64,000 nt of DNA, taken from contig NZ_CADIJQ010000001.1 of NCBI RefSeq assembly GCF_902859595.1, positions 1,488,001-1,552,000 of the forward strand, in the 5' to 3' direction. The notes below the pieces were generated by a model. The model ran no database searches and was not told the origin of the DNA. It saw only the letters and a list, made by a program, of their open reading frames with translations. Positions 49,901-61,900 of this stretch are shown here, piece by piece. The position numbers were made by a program, and so were the translations under genes. Each line of letters opens with the position of its first letter. Position 1 is the stretch's first letter. The stretch comes from Achromobacter kerstersii. GTDB lineage: Bacteria > Pseudomonadota > Gammaproteobacteria > Burkholderiales > Burkholderiaceae_B.

Positions 49901-52900
49901 ACATCGCGCGCCATGATGCCGACTTCGCCCTGCATCGTGATCGATGTCGGCTTCGAGGCCGACACCGCTTCGATATGCACCGTCTTGCCGTTGCCGACGA
50001 TCAGGTTGCCCGCGAGCGTGATGTCGCCATTGCTGCGAATGTAGATGGCGTTGTCGGCGTTGCTGGAGCCCATGAAGCTCAGCGTGATTTCCTGGGAAGC
50101 CGGCATGTAGAAGGTGAACAGCTCTTGCTGCTTCTTCTCGACCACCTGCGTCAAGGTCGTCGTCTTGGTGCGCAGCCAGCCGCCGCCGCTGGTGTGCGGG
50201 CCGTCGTTGCGCACGATGACGCCGGTGTTGAACTTACGGTAGGCCACGCTGAAGACAGAGGTATCCAGCGCCGTGCCACCCGAGGTTTCCAGACGGTAAT
50301 GCTTGCCGTCGGGGCCTTCGATACTGCCAGCCGCGTCTTCCACCAGCGTTTGCGTGCCGCTGCCTTCGATGGTGGTGGGCAGCAGCGCGTCGTTCAGTTT
50401 GCCGCTGGCGATCAGTTGCTGTTTCAGCGCATCCGGCACGGAATTGACGCCGTCATAGGCGACCACCGTCGACACCAGCACGGGGCGCGGCGTCTCAAAC
50501 ACCGTGACCGGGCCGGACTTGCTGGTGTTCTTGTCCGTCAGCCAGCCCAAGGGGTCGAAGTCGCCGAACAGGTTGAATTGCTTGGTGGTGTAGATGGTGG
50601 TGGTGGTTTCGCCCGAGCTCCAGCCCATGACCCACACCATCATCTGGCCGGCCTGGGGCTTGTAGCTCAAGGTCAGCGTCTGGCCGTCCTGCAACGAGCC
50701 GGCGGTGTTGCTCAAGCCCGCCGAGCTTTGCTGGCCGTTGCCGTTGTCGTACACCCAGATCCAGGTCAAGGGGTTCACTTCACCCGGCGTCGGCTGCACC
50801 GACACAAACTTGTTCCACACCGTGTGCACGACGTTGTTCGTGCCTTGCAGCTCGTACAGGTCTTTCTGGCCGCGCGCGGTGTCGATGATTTCGATCCGGC
50901 CGCGGCGGTAGGTGCTGACGTCGATGTCGCCCGTCACCAAGGCGTAGGTCGTCTGGTTGTCGATGTGCACCGACGCGTAGCCGTTGGCCACAACCAGGTT
51001 GCCATTGCCCACCGACACAATCTGGCCGGTCAGCGAAATGCTGCCGCCCGCCAGGCGGATCGGGTCCAGGATGATGGTCTGCGTGGCGTAGTCGAAACGG
51101 CCGGTGATGGCGCCGTAACGGTTCAACGACCCGTCGGCGCTGAACGACACGCCGCTGATGGCGTAGCCGTTGCCGTCTTGCAGCGCCTTGTCCTGGTCGC
51201 CGCGGAACGAGCTGTCGATCTTGATGTAGGCGTCGGTCAGGCCGCTTTGGATCTTGCCGTCGATGTTCAGCGTCAGCGCCGAAATGCTGACCGCGCCCAG
51301 CGCGAAGATACGCGAATCACGCGCCGCCGAGTTGTTGTTCATGTACTGGGCGAAGGTGTCCAGCTTCATGTAGCCCCATTTCAGCAACACGTTCTGCATC
51401 GTGTCGCTGATACCGGTGCTGGTGCTGCCGCTCTTCAAGGCGTTGACGACGCTGGCCCAGCTGTCATTGAGCAGCGTGGGGTCAGCGCCGGTGTTGAACC
51501 ACCCGTCGCTTTGCAGGCTGAAATTGCCCTTGGCCACAATATCCAGGCTCACCGCCTGGATCGTGCCCGACACATTGATGCTGCCCAGCGTGTTGATCAC
51601 CGACACCTTGCCCAGCGGGTTGACCACCGCGCCCAGCAGGCCCAGGTCCACAGGCGCGTTCGCAATCATATTGGCCAGCGATTTGTCTCTGCTGCCATCG
51701 GGCCGGATCTCGTCCAGCATGCCGCCGAACGGGTCCGCGGCCCAGGTGTTCTTGACCTGGCTGATGTTGACTTCGGCCGTGTCGGCCCCTGACGCGCCCT
51801 TGACGGACACGTCGTTGATGTACAGATGGCCGGTCTTGAAGACCTTCAGCTGCCCATCGGAACCCGGCCGGATGATGGTGCCGTCCAGCACCACGGCGTC
51901 ATACACGTTCATCAGCATCGGCGAATCGTTGACGATGTTGATCTGCGTGTTGGCGCGCGCGTCGATGCCCGCCTGATTCACGCCGCTGGTGTCCGTGGCG
52001 CTGACATAGACCGAACCGCCCGACGCGTACATGTCGGGGACTTCGACATAGAACGTGGAGAACGAATCCAGGTAGCGAAGCTGCCCATCCACCACCGTCG
52101 CCATCTGGATGCTTTGCAGTTGGCGCTGCAAGGCGGCGATGTTGGCCTGGTAACGCGCCACCGCCTGCGGGTCGGACGCGTGCTCGGTCTGCATCTTCGT
52201 CAGCGTGCGAATCTGCTCGCTGATGACGTTCTGCTGGCTGGCGTAGCGCAGCGTGGGCATGCCCACGTCCAGGGTCTTCAGCACGAAGTACAGGCTGCCC
52301 ACCTGGGCGGCCGCCGTGCTGCCGAAGTCCGTGCGCAGCGCGTCGTCCTTCTGGGCTTGCGTCGGGTTATTCAGGCGCAGCCAGTAGCTGTTGTTGTAGT
52401 TCTCGGTGGCCAGATTCAGGTCACGGCTGTCCAGGCTGTTGTAGCGGTAGTAGTTGTTATTGCCGTCCGTAATGATCATGCCGGTCGTGACGTTGACCTT
52501 GATGTCGGCGGCGGTGAACGCCGTCAGCTCATAGTTCACGTCGATATTGACCGTCCCGGCCGCGCCATCGAGGCTGGTCTTGCCCGCACCCAGCAGCTTT
52601 TCCAGAATCGCCTTCACGACGGCCGAGTTCGAATCGAACTTCACCGCGCCGCCGGCCGCCTGCACGCCCAGGCCGGACAGGCCCAGTTCCTTCAACAATT
52701 CGGCCGGAATCACAAACAGGTTGGCCGCATTGTTCACGCCCGCGATGATCTGCGTGGCGGAGCCGGTGGCGACCTTGCTGGACGTGGTGTCCACCACGCC
52801 ATCGGCCAGATTGGCCGTGGGGTTCAGGTTCAGGCCGATGACCTGCACCGTGCCATTCACCTTGGCCTGGTCCAGCGTGGACGGGTTGGTTTCCAGGCGC

Positions 52901-55900
52901 ACGTTGCGCTGCGCCTTCAACAGCGAACCGTTGGACGACACGCCGTCGATCAGCACCGTGTTGATCTGGCGCGCCTTCGCGCCGCTGTCCACGTCGGGAA
53001 TCTGGGCAATGCCCACCAGCGTGAATGACACGTTGTCGTTGGCCAGCAGATAGCCGGTGGACAAGGGGTCGGACGCCTTGCCGCTGCCCGCCAGCGCCAG
53101 GATGCTGTCGGCCTCGATCGACGAATTGTCGATCTCGATGGCGTTGCGCACCGTCAGGTTGTTATTGCTGTCGGACTTGCTGAAGCTGGATACCGCCACC
53201 ACCAGCAGGTCGCTGATGGTCGTCGTGACGCCGCGCGTATTGGCCGCCATGACCACGTCGCCAAAGGCATTGCGCAGGAAGGCGCCGTCCACCTTGACCT
53301 TGGACAAGGCGCCTTCGGTGCTCAGGTGGTTGGTCGACAGCGTGACCGATACGCCGGATACGCCGGTGATCTTGTTGCGCTGCGTGTAGATGATGTCGTT
53401 GGTCGTGACCAGGTCCAGCATGCCCGGCGTGCCGTAGTCGCCGCGCGCGCTCACCACCGTCATGCCTGCCGACGTGATGGTGTCGCCCGCCTGGCGCGAG
53501 CCGGTGATGGTGATGGTGGATTCCGGCTTGATCGTCACCGTGTGCTTGCTGACGTCGGCGCCCGCCACCTTGACGGAATAGCCGCTCAGCGTGGACGTGC
53601 CGCGCACGGTGTTGTTGCTGCGGATGTCCAGCTTGTTGCCCGTGACTTGCGCGCCGCCGCTGATGTCGATGGCCGACTTGCCGCCGACGTCCACGTCGAT
53701 CTTGCCCTGGCGGCCCGCCACCAGCGCGATCGTGCCGGCGTCCATCTTCACGTCCACCGACTGCACCTGCCCCGCCGTGATGCTGAGCAAGGTGCCGTCC
53801 ACGCGGGCGTTGTTGCCGATGGACACGCGCGCGTCCAGATTCGTCGTGAGCGACGCGGAGTCAATCGACACCGTCACCCCGCCCACTTCCAGCGAACGCG
53901 CTTCGGCCAGCAGGCCGGCTTCGCCGTTGCGTTCGGTGGTGGCGCCCACCGTGATGCCGACGATATCGCCCTGCACCTTGGCGTTGTCCACCGAGGCCTT
54001 CAGCGACCCGCCCAGGCGCGTTTCGGCGCTCATCACGCCCACGCCGATCACGCCGCCCTTGATCGCCTTGGAATAGGCGCGGCCGTAATAGGTGCCTTGC
54101 GCATTGATGTTGACCATCCCGGGCGCCGTGCCCAGGCCGGGCGACGTCACCGACACGCCGGTCAGCACCGCACCGTTCTTGGCTTCGGCAAGCGTCGTCG
54201 TGGCAATATCCACCAGCGCCTTGTTGACGTTGACGGCCAGCCCCGTGGTGGCGGCCACGCCGGCCGTCTGAGTCTGGCTGAAGTCCACGCTGACCAGCGC
54301 GTTCATGTCCACCACCGGGGCGGCCACGTTGGCGCCGTCCACCGACGCCGTGGTGGTGTCGCGTGCGATGTTCTCGGCGATGCCCACGCCGACCGCCACG
54401 CCCACCATGCCGACCGCCACGCTGACTTGCGTCAGGTCGATCTGCGCGGCCACCTGGGTATTGGCCGTGATCTCGACTTTGCCCAATGCCCCGACGTTGC
54501 CGCCGCCCGTGATCTTGGCGCTGACGTTGTTGCGGGTGTTGTTCGTGACCCGAACGCCTGCGCCCGATGCCGCGATGCCGCCGCCCACCGCGACCGATGC
54601 GGTCACGGCGTCCAGGCCCTTGAAGTCGGTCTTTTCCAGCGCCAGCACGGACACGGCGTCATACGCGCCCACGTTCTTGCCGCTGGCGGTATTGATGTAG
54701 GCGCTGACCTGGTTTTCGGCCACGCTGTCCACCAGCGTCACGGCCAGGGCCAGATTCAGGCCGAAGCTGCCCGGCACCGGCAGCGAGGCCGCCACGGCCA
54801 CGCCATACGCGCCGGACTTCAGGATGGTGCTGGTGTCTTGCGCCCGCACCGTCACGGAACCTGCACCGCCTGTCAGGCCGGCCGTCACGTCAGACCCCTG
54901 AATATAGGCGGACGTCGTAGTGGCAAAGCGGTTCGTCACCTGCACACCCGAGCCGGCCGCCGAGCCGCCAAAACCCGCCACCGCGACGCTGCCGGCGAAG
55001 TTGACGCTGGTCAGCGTCTCGGTGGACGTCGCCAACACATCCACATTGCCCTTGGTGACCGTGATGGTGCTGTTGTCGATATATGCCAGCGCGCGGTTGC
55101 TGCGGGTGACGCCGTCGCCCGCGTACGCGCCAAACGTATTGTTGGCGATCGACACGCCGATGCTGGCCGCCAGGCCTGCACCCGTTGCGCTGACCGACAC
55201 CGCGCCCGTCACCGCCGAAATGGTGGACGTGTTGTCCGCCTTGACCGACACCCCCGTGCCTGCCGTGATGGTGGAACCGGTGATATAGCCGCCCACATCG
55301 TTGGCAATGATGTGCGTGCCTTCCGCGCCCGAACCGGACACGGACACGCCCGAGAACCCAGCCGCAACCGACGCCGCCACCGACACGCCATCCAGCTTGG
55401 CGGTCTCCTTGGCCGACACGGCCACTGCGTCCGACACGTTCAAGGTGGACGCCGACACGTACGACTGCACGCTCATGGCCGCCACGTTGCTGGCCACCGA
55501 GGCGCCCACGGCGAGCGACCCGCCCGTCATGGCAAACGCCAGCGATGCGCCAATGGCCTTGGCTTCCAGCGTCGTTGTGTCTTCGGCTGCGACGGACACG
55601 CGCGTCATCTGCGCGCCTGTGCCGACATTCAAGACGGAATTCGCCACCGACGCTTCCACCGCGCCCAGCGCCTTGTTGCTGGCCAGCGCCACGCCCACCG
55701 ACAGGGCCAGACCCTGCGACGTGCCGGACAGGCTGGCGCCTGCCGCGGTGGCTTTCAGCGTGGACGTGTTCGTCGCCTTGACGGACAGGCTCTCCGCCCC
55801 GCGCACGTTGGCGTCAATCTGGGTCAGGCCGTCCACCTGTGCGCGCGTCACGGCGCGCGTGGTGTTCGATGCATTGGAACCCGCCGCCGCCAGCGCGACG

Positions 55901-58900
55901 CCGTTGTACGCAATGCCCACCGCGCCCGCCACCACCACGGTTTCCAGCGTCTGGATCGTGTCGGCGGTGACGTTGATGGCGCCCAGGTTCGACACCTGCG
56001 TGTTGGACAGCGTGGCGCGTGCGCCCGCATCCTGCGTGATGGTGTTCTCGGCGACCGATGCGCCGATGGCAAGCGAGCCGCCCGCCGCCGTGAAGGCCAC
56101 GCTGGCCACCACCACCGTGGCCTTGATCGTGCCGCTCATGTCGGCATCAATGGTCAGCGCGTTGGCGCCGTTGCCGTTGATGCGCGAGCCGTTCATTACC
56201 GCGGTTGCAGACGAACTGATCACGTTGCGCGCATCCGCGCCGCCGCCTGCCAGCGAAATGCCGCCCAGGCCCACGCCCACGGCAATCGATGCCGCAACCG
56301 ACACGGTATGGATGCTGGCCTTGCTGTCCGCCTTCACGGTAATGGCCGGCGCGTTGACGAAGTTCACCCCGTCAACCTTGGCCAACGCTGCGTTGCCTAC
56401 GTCGTTCTGCGCCAGCGATGCGGCCACCGACAAGGACGCGGTTGCGCCCAGCGACACCGCCACCGTAATCGCCACGGCGGCAATCGTGCTGTCGATGCGC
56501 GCCACGTCCATCGCCACGACCGACACGCTGGCCGCGTTCCAGGCATGCGCCTGGTTCACATCCGTGATGCGGGCGGTGATGCCCGTCTTGATATTGTTGA
56601 CGGCCCGCGCGCCTGCGCCGGCCCCCGACACCGCCAGGCTCGCGCCGTCCACGATGGGCGGCGCGTAGGCCACCGACACCGCCACCGCGCCCGCCACCAC
56701 CACGGCGTCGATGCTTTGCTGCTGGTCGACGCTGCCGTCGGCCTTGAACGTGGCGTTGCTGGCGTTGACGCGCACCGCGCCCGCCGTCACCGTGCTGCCG
56801 TCGATGGACGCCACGATCTCATTGACCGGACGGCCCGCGCCCAGCGCCACCACCTGGCCCGCGCTGTTGACGTCGTAACCGATGACGTTTTCGGCCATGG
56901 CCACGCCGATGGAGGCCGAAGCCGCCGCGTAGTGGCTGACCGACACCGAGGCCGACATGCCCAGCACTACCGCGTTGATCTGCGACAGGCCCAGCGCCAG
57001 CACATCCAGCGCGCCCAGCGTGTTGCCCGCGCCAGACGTGTTGATGATGGCGTCCGCAATGCCCGCCTGCACGCTGGCCGAAATCACGTTGCGCGCCAGC
57101 GCGCCGCCGCCGCCGATGGCGGCATTGGCGCTATCGCCCACCGACACCGCGACGGATGCGCCCAGCACAACCGAGGTGATGTCGGCCTGTTGCGTGGCGC
57201 TGATGGTCAGCGCCGCGCCGCCCGTTTCCACCGTGCCGCCCTGAATGTGGGCATGCACGGTGTTGAAAACCTTGTTGACCGCCACGCTCGTGCCCACCGC
57301 AATGGCCACGCCCGCACTGCCGGCCTGCACGCTGACCGCCCCGCCAATGGCGATGGCGGTGATGGACGCGCTGTCGCTGGCGGACACGGTCACGCCCTGG
57401 CTGCCGCCGCGCGTGCGGATGACGGAGTTGTCCACCAGCGCCTTGACGATGGTACTGATGTCGCTGATGGCGACCGACACGCCCACGGACGCGCCCGCGC
57501 CCATGCCGCCTGCCGACACCGCCACGGCCAACGCACCGGCCACGGTGACGATGCTGCCGGTATTCTCGGCGTTGACGCGCACGTCACCGTCCATGACGCC
57601 GCCCGCCTTCGGGTCGACATTGCGCAGCGTCGCCTCGACCGAGCCGCCGATGGTGTTGCCGCTGCCCGCGCCCGCGCCGGCCCCGGCAAAGCCCTGGCCC
57701 ACGGCCACGGCCGCCGCCACGCCGATCGATGCCGACACGATGCGCGAGTCATTGATTGCGTCCACGGCGATGCCGTTGGCCGAACCGATCTGCGTGCGCA
57801 GGCTGGTGTCAGTGTCCGACGTGCCATCAATATAGGCACGCGTGTTGTTGCGCACCGTGTTGTCGGTGGCCGACACGCCGGCTGCGATGCCCGCGCCACT
57901 GCCCGGCGACACCGCCACGCCCAAGCCGCCCGCTACCGCCAGCACATAACCGTCGTCACGCGCTTGCACGGCCACGCCCGGCGCGCCGCCCGAGGACAAG
58001 GCCTCGACCAGGCGCGCGTTGCGGATACCTGCTTCCGTTTTGCTGTTGACGCGGTTGATCGACACCGCGCCGCCCACCGACACCGCCGCCGTGCCGACGG
58101 CCACGCTGCCGGCCACCGTCACGTTGTGGATCTGGCCGGTAAACAGCGACGCCACCTGCACATGCGCACCGCGCACGGCGCCCTGCGTGTCGCGGATCAA
58201 GGCCAATACCGAATGCTCGCGGGCCGTGCCCGCGGGCGCGCCGCCCACGTAGTTGTAGGACAGGCTGGCGCCCACCGCCACGCCCGCGCCTTGCGAGCCC
58301 AGGCCCAGCGCCACGGCGCCCGCCAAGCTGTTGATGGTGGACGCATCATTGGCTTGCACCACGATGTCGCCATCCGCCACCACATCCTGGCCGCTAACGG
58401 TGTCGCCAATTTCTGCCGTGATGGTGTTGGCGATCCAGTTCAATACCGCCGACCCGCCAAAGCCCACGTTGGCGCCAGAGCCACCCGCCGCGACCGCGCC
58501 GCTGACCGCCATGGCGGAAATCTGCGCGTTCAGGCCCGGCGACAAATCATCGGGCTTGGCGAAGGTGGCCTGCACCACGATGTCGCCCGCCGCCGACAGC
58601 GACGAGCGCACCGCGCCCGCATACACCGTGTCGAAAATCTGGTTCACGGCAAACGCCATGCCGGCCGCAACGCGGCCTCCCACCGACACCGACACGTTGC
58701 CGGCCAGCGCCGAAATGCTGGCCATGTCGCGCGCGGCGATACGGATATCGCCCGTGGTTGCGGTGACCGCGGCGTCGCGAATCTGCGCGTGTACCGTGTT
58801 CTGGATCGTGTTGACGGCCACCGAGCCGCTGACTGCCACGCCCGCGCCACCCGCCAAGCCCACCGACACGTTGTAGATGCTGGCGCGTTCTTCGGCGCGC

Positions 58901-61900
58901 ACCTGAACGGATTCTGCCGTGACCGTCGCCGAGGCAATGGCGGCGCGCACGTTGTTGCGCATGTCCGCCACCCCCACCGACGCGCCAATGGCCGCCGATG
59001 CGCCTTGCGTCAGCGAAATGCCCAACGCGCCCGTGGCAGTGACGATGCGGCTGGCGTCTTGCGCCGATACCGACACCGCGCCGCTATCCGCCAGCACCTT
59101 CGTGCCGGCCGCCGCACCCGTGTTGTCGATGATGGCGGTAACGTCCGCGCGCGACAGGTTCACGCCGATGGCGCCCGCGCCGCCCAGGGACTTGCCGCCC
59201 GCGCCGGCCACGGTAATGCTCAGCATGCTGTTGGTCAGGGCATGGCCCTGCGTCAGCGAACCGATGTCCAGCGAAATCAAGCCGCCGGAGGTGACGCGAT
59301 CCACCGCCTTCTGCAAGCTGATGCCGCCCGTGCCAGTCGTGGCGCCCAGCTGCATGGCGATGCCGTCTTGGGCATTTTCCAGCGAGCTGGCCAGTTGGTA
59401 GCGGAACGCGCCGCCCTGCGAGGCGTTGATCACGTAATAGCGCTGGCCGTCGACCAGGCCAGCGATGTTCGTGCCTTGGCTGCGGTAGATCACGGTGTCG
59501 CCCGTGGCCAGGCCCGCGTCGGCGGCGAACGTGAAACTGTTTTCGCCCGCCACCTGCGTCTTGCCGCTGCTGGCGGACAGGGTCGCATCCGTCGGCGTGC
59601 CTTGCGTGATGCTGGTGTTCTCGGTGCCGTCGCTGCCCGTGCTGGTCGTCGTTTGCGAGGTCTGGCGCTGCAACTCCACTTGCGTGAATGCGATCATCGC
59701 GTCGGGGTTGACCGAGACCGGCTTGCTCTGCGCGTCCAGCACCTTGTTGCCAGCCGCATCCGTCAGGAGATACTCATAGCGCTTGGTGCCGGTGTTGAAC
59801 TCGGCCACGTAGCCCAGCGCGGCCAGCGTCACGGCCGCGCCGTTCACGTCCTTGAAGCGCAGCGTGGTGCTGTCCACCACCTCGACCACGTACACGCCGT
59901 CGTTCGCCAGGCCGGTCAGCACGCCATTGGCGCCCACGCTGACCACCACCTTGTCTCCCGTGGCCAGGCCGTGCGCCTTGGGCAAGGTCAGGCTGCCATC
60001 GGCGTTCAGCACCGCGCCCGCGGGGTTGTTCACGCTGAAGCGCTGCAAGGCGCTGCCCACCGTGGCGCCGGACAAATCGATCAGGTTGCCCTGGCCGTCG
60101 CGCAGCTGGAACGAGGTCTGATCGGCGCTCAGGTTGACCACGTAATAGGTCACACCCACCTTCAGCACGTCCTTGCCTTGAGCCAGGATTCGGTTGGCCA
60201 GCACGTCGTCGATCTGGCCGTTGCTGCCCACCGACCCGCTATACACGATGGCCGAGCCTTCCTGCACGCCCGCGAACGGCGCGTTCAGCGTCAGCGTATT
60301 GGTGGCGGGGTTCAGCGTCACGCCTGCATCCACGCCGTGGAACGGTTGCAGGTTGACGCTGGTGGAATTCTGCATGCGCACATGGGCAAAGCCCACGGCG
60401 CCAAGATTGCTTACGCTGGAGAATTGCAGCGCCTTGCCGCGCAAGGCGTCTTCCTGCGTGTCCGCCAGCTGAATAACGGCTTCGCCATTGGCGGCCTCGC
60501 GGCGGATCACGTAGTACACGCGATCGTTGCGCAGGCTGGAGCCATCGGCCAGCTTGATGTTGGCCGCGCCCGCGCTCAGGTAAATGCCGTCGCCGGTTTG
60601 CCACCCTGAAAACTCGCCGCCCGTGCTGCCCGTCTGGCCGGGCATGCCCGCGTTGCCGCTCGTGTCTTGCGTGCCGTTGATGACAGCGGCGGCGTTGCCC
60701 GTAAAGGTCAGCGTGCTGCCGCCCTGGTCCACCTTGATGTCGTTGCCGCCCACCGACAGCTGGTCGCCGCCGTTGAGTTGCGCGTTGCCGCCCGCGGCCA
60801 TCGGGTCCACCAGGCCGGCGAACACGTTGATGTTGCCGGCCGCCGCATGCACATCGCTGCGCAGGATGGCGGCCGAGACCTTCGGGTTGGGCGTTGCGCC
60901 CGCGTTGTCCGCCACGTCCACGGTTGTGACCGCCGCGCCGGAATCGGCCAGCGTGGTGTTGTTGAAGCCCAGCAGGTTGCGGTCAAAGGCGGTGTTGCCG
61001 CCCATGATGTTGACGGCCACGGCCAGGCCCACCGCCGCGCCTTGCGTGGCGATGGAACCCGCGACGGTGATGGCGTACAGCGCCGACGCATCCGAGGCGT
61101 TGACGCGCACCGCGTCGCCCGTGAAGCCCGTCTGGCTGCCCGCCTTGATGGTGCTGCCGCTGATGCGCGCTTCGGTTGCGCCGCGCATCATGTTGACGTT
61201 GACCGCGCCGGCCAACGCCAGATTCTTGGACAAGGCGCCTGCCGCGCCCACCGACACCAGCAACGGCGACGAATGCGCCGACACATCCACCTTGCCGACC
61301 ACATCCACGTCCGCGTTTTCAATCAACGCGCTGGCGCGCGAGCTGACTTCGTTGACACTGACGGATGCGCCCGCCGCGACCGAACCGCCCGCCGCCACCG
61401 CCACGCCACCCGTCACCGCGACCAGCGTGTTGTTCTCGGTTGCCGTCACCGTCAACGCCGTGGCGTTGATGCTGCTGCGCGCCACCACTGAGCCATTGGC
61501 GTCGTAGCGCGGCAGCACGTAGGCCGCCACGGCCGAGCTCACGCGGTTGACCTGTATGGAGCCCGCGCCCGCGAACTTGGCCGTGCCCATGCCCACGCCG
61601 ACGCCCACCGCGCCGCCGCCCAAAGACGACGTGTCTTCGGCGCTGATCTTCACCGCGCCGTGGCCCTTGGTATCCACGGTCGACCCCTGGATGCCCGCCG
61701 TGACCGCGTTGCCGATCTCGTTGTAGCTGATGGCGATGCCTACGCCCGCCTTCTTGCCCACCCCCGCCGCACCGGTAATGGCCACCAGCGTGGTCTTGTC
61801 CTGCGCCGTAACGTTGATGTCGTGATTGCCGGTGGCCGCGCCGTCATGCGTGACCTTGCTGTTGATCAGATAGCTTTCAATACGGTTGGACACCACGTTG

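Noticed and set aside
53326..60609. A 2,427-codon open frame on the plus strand opposite the giant adhesin
   Set aside because: It is antisense to a well-supported repeat protein in a high-GC region with few chance stops. Its product is rich in His, Arg, Ala and Gly, with no recognisable domain.
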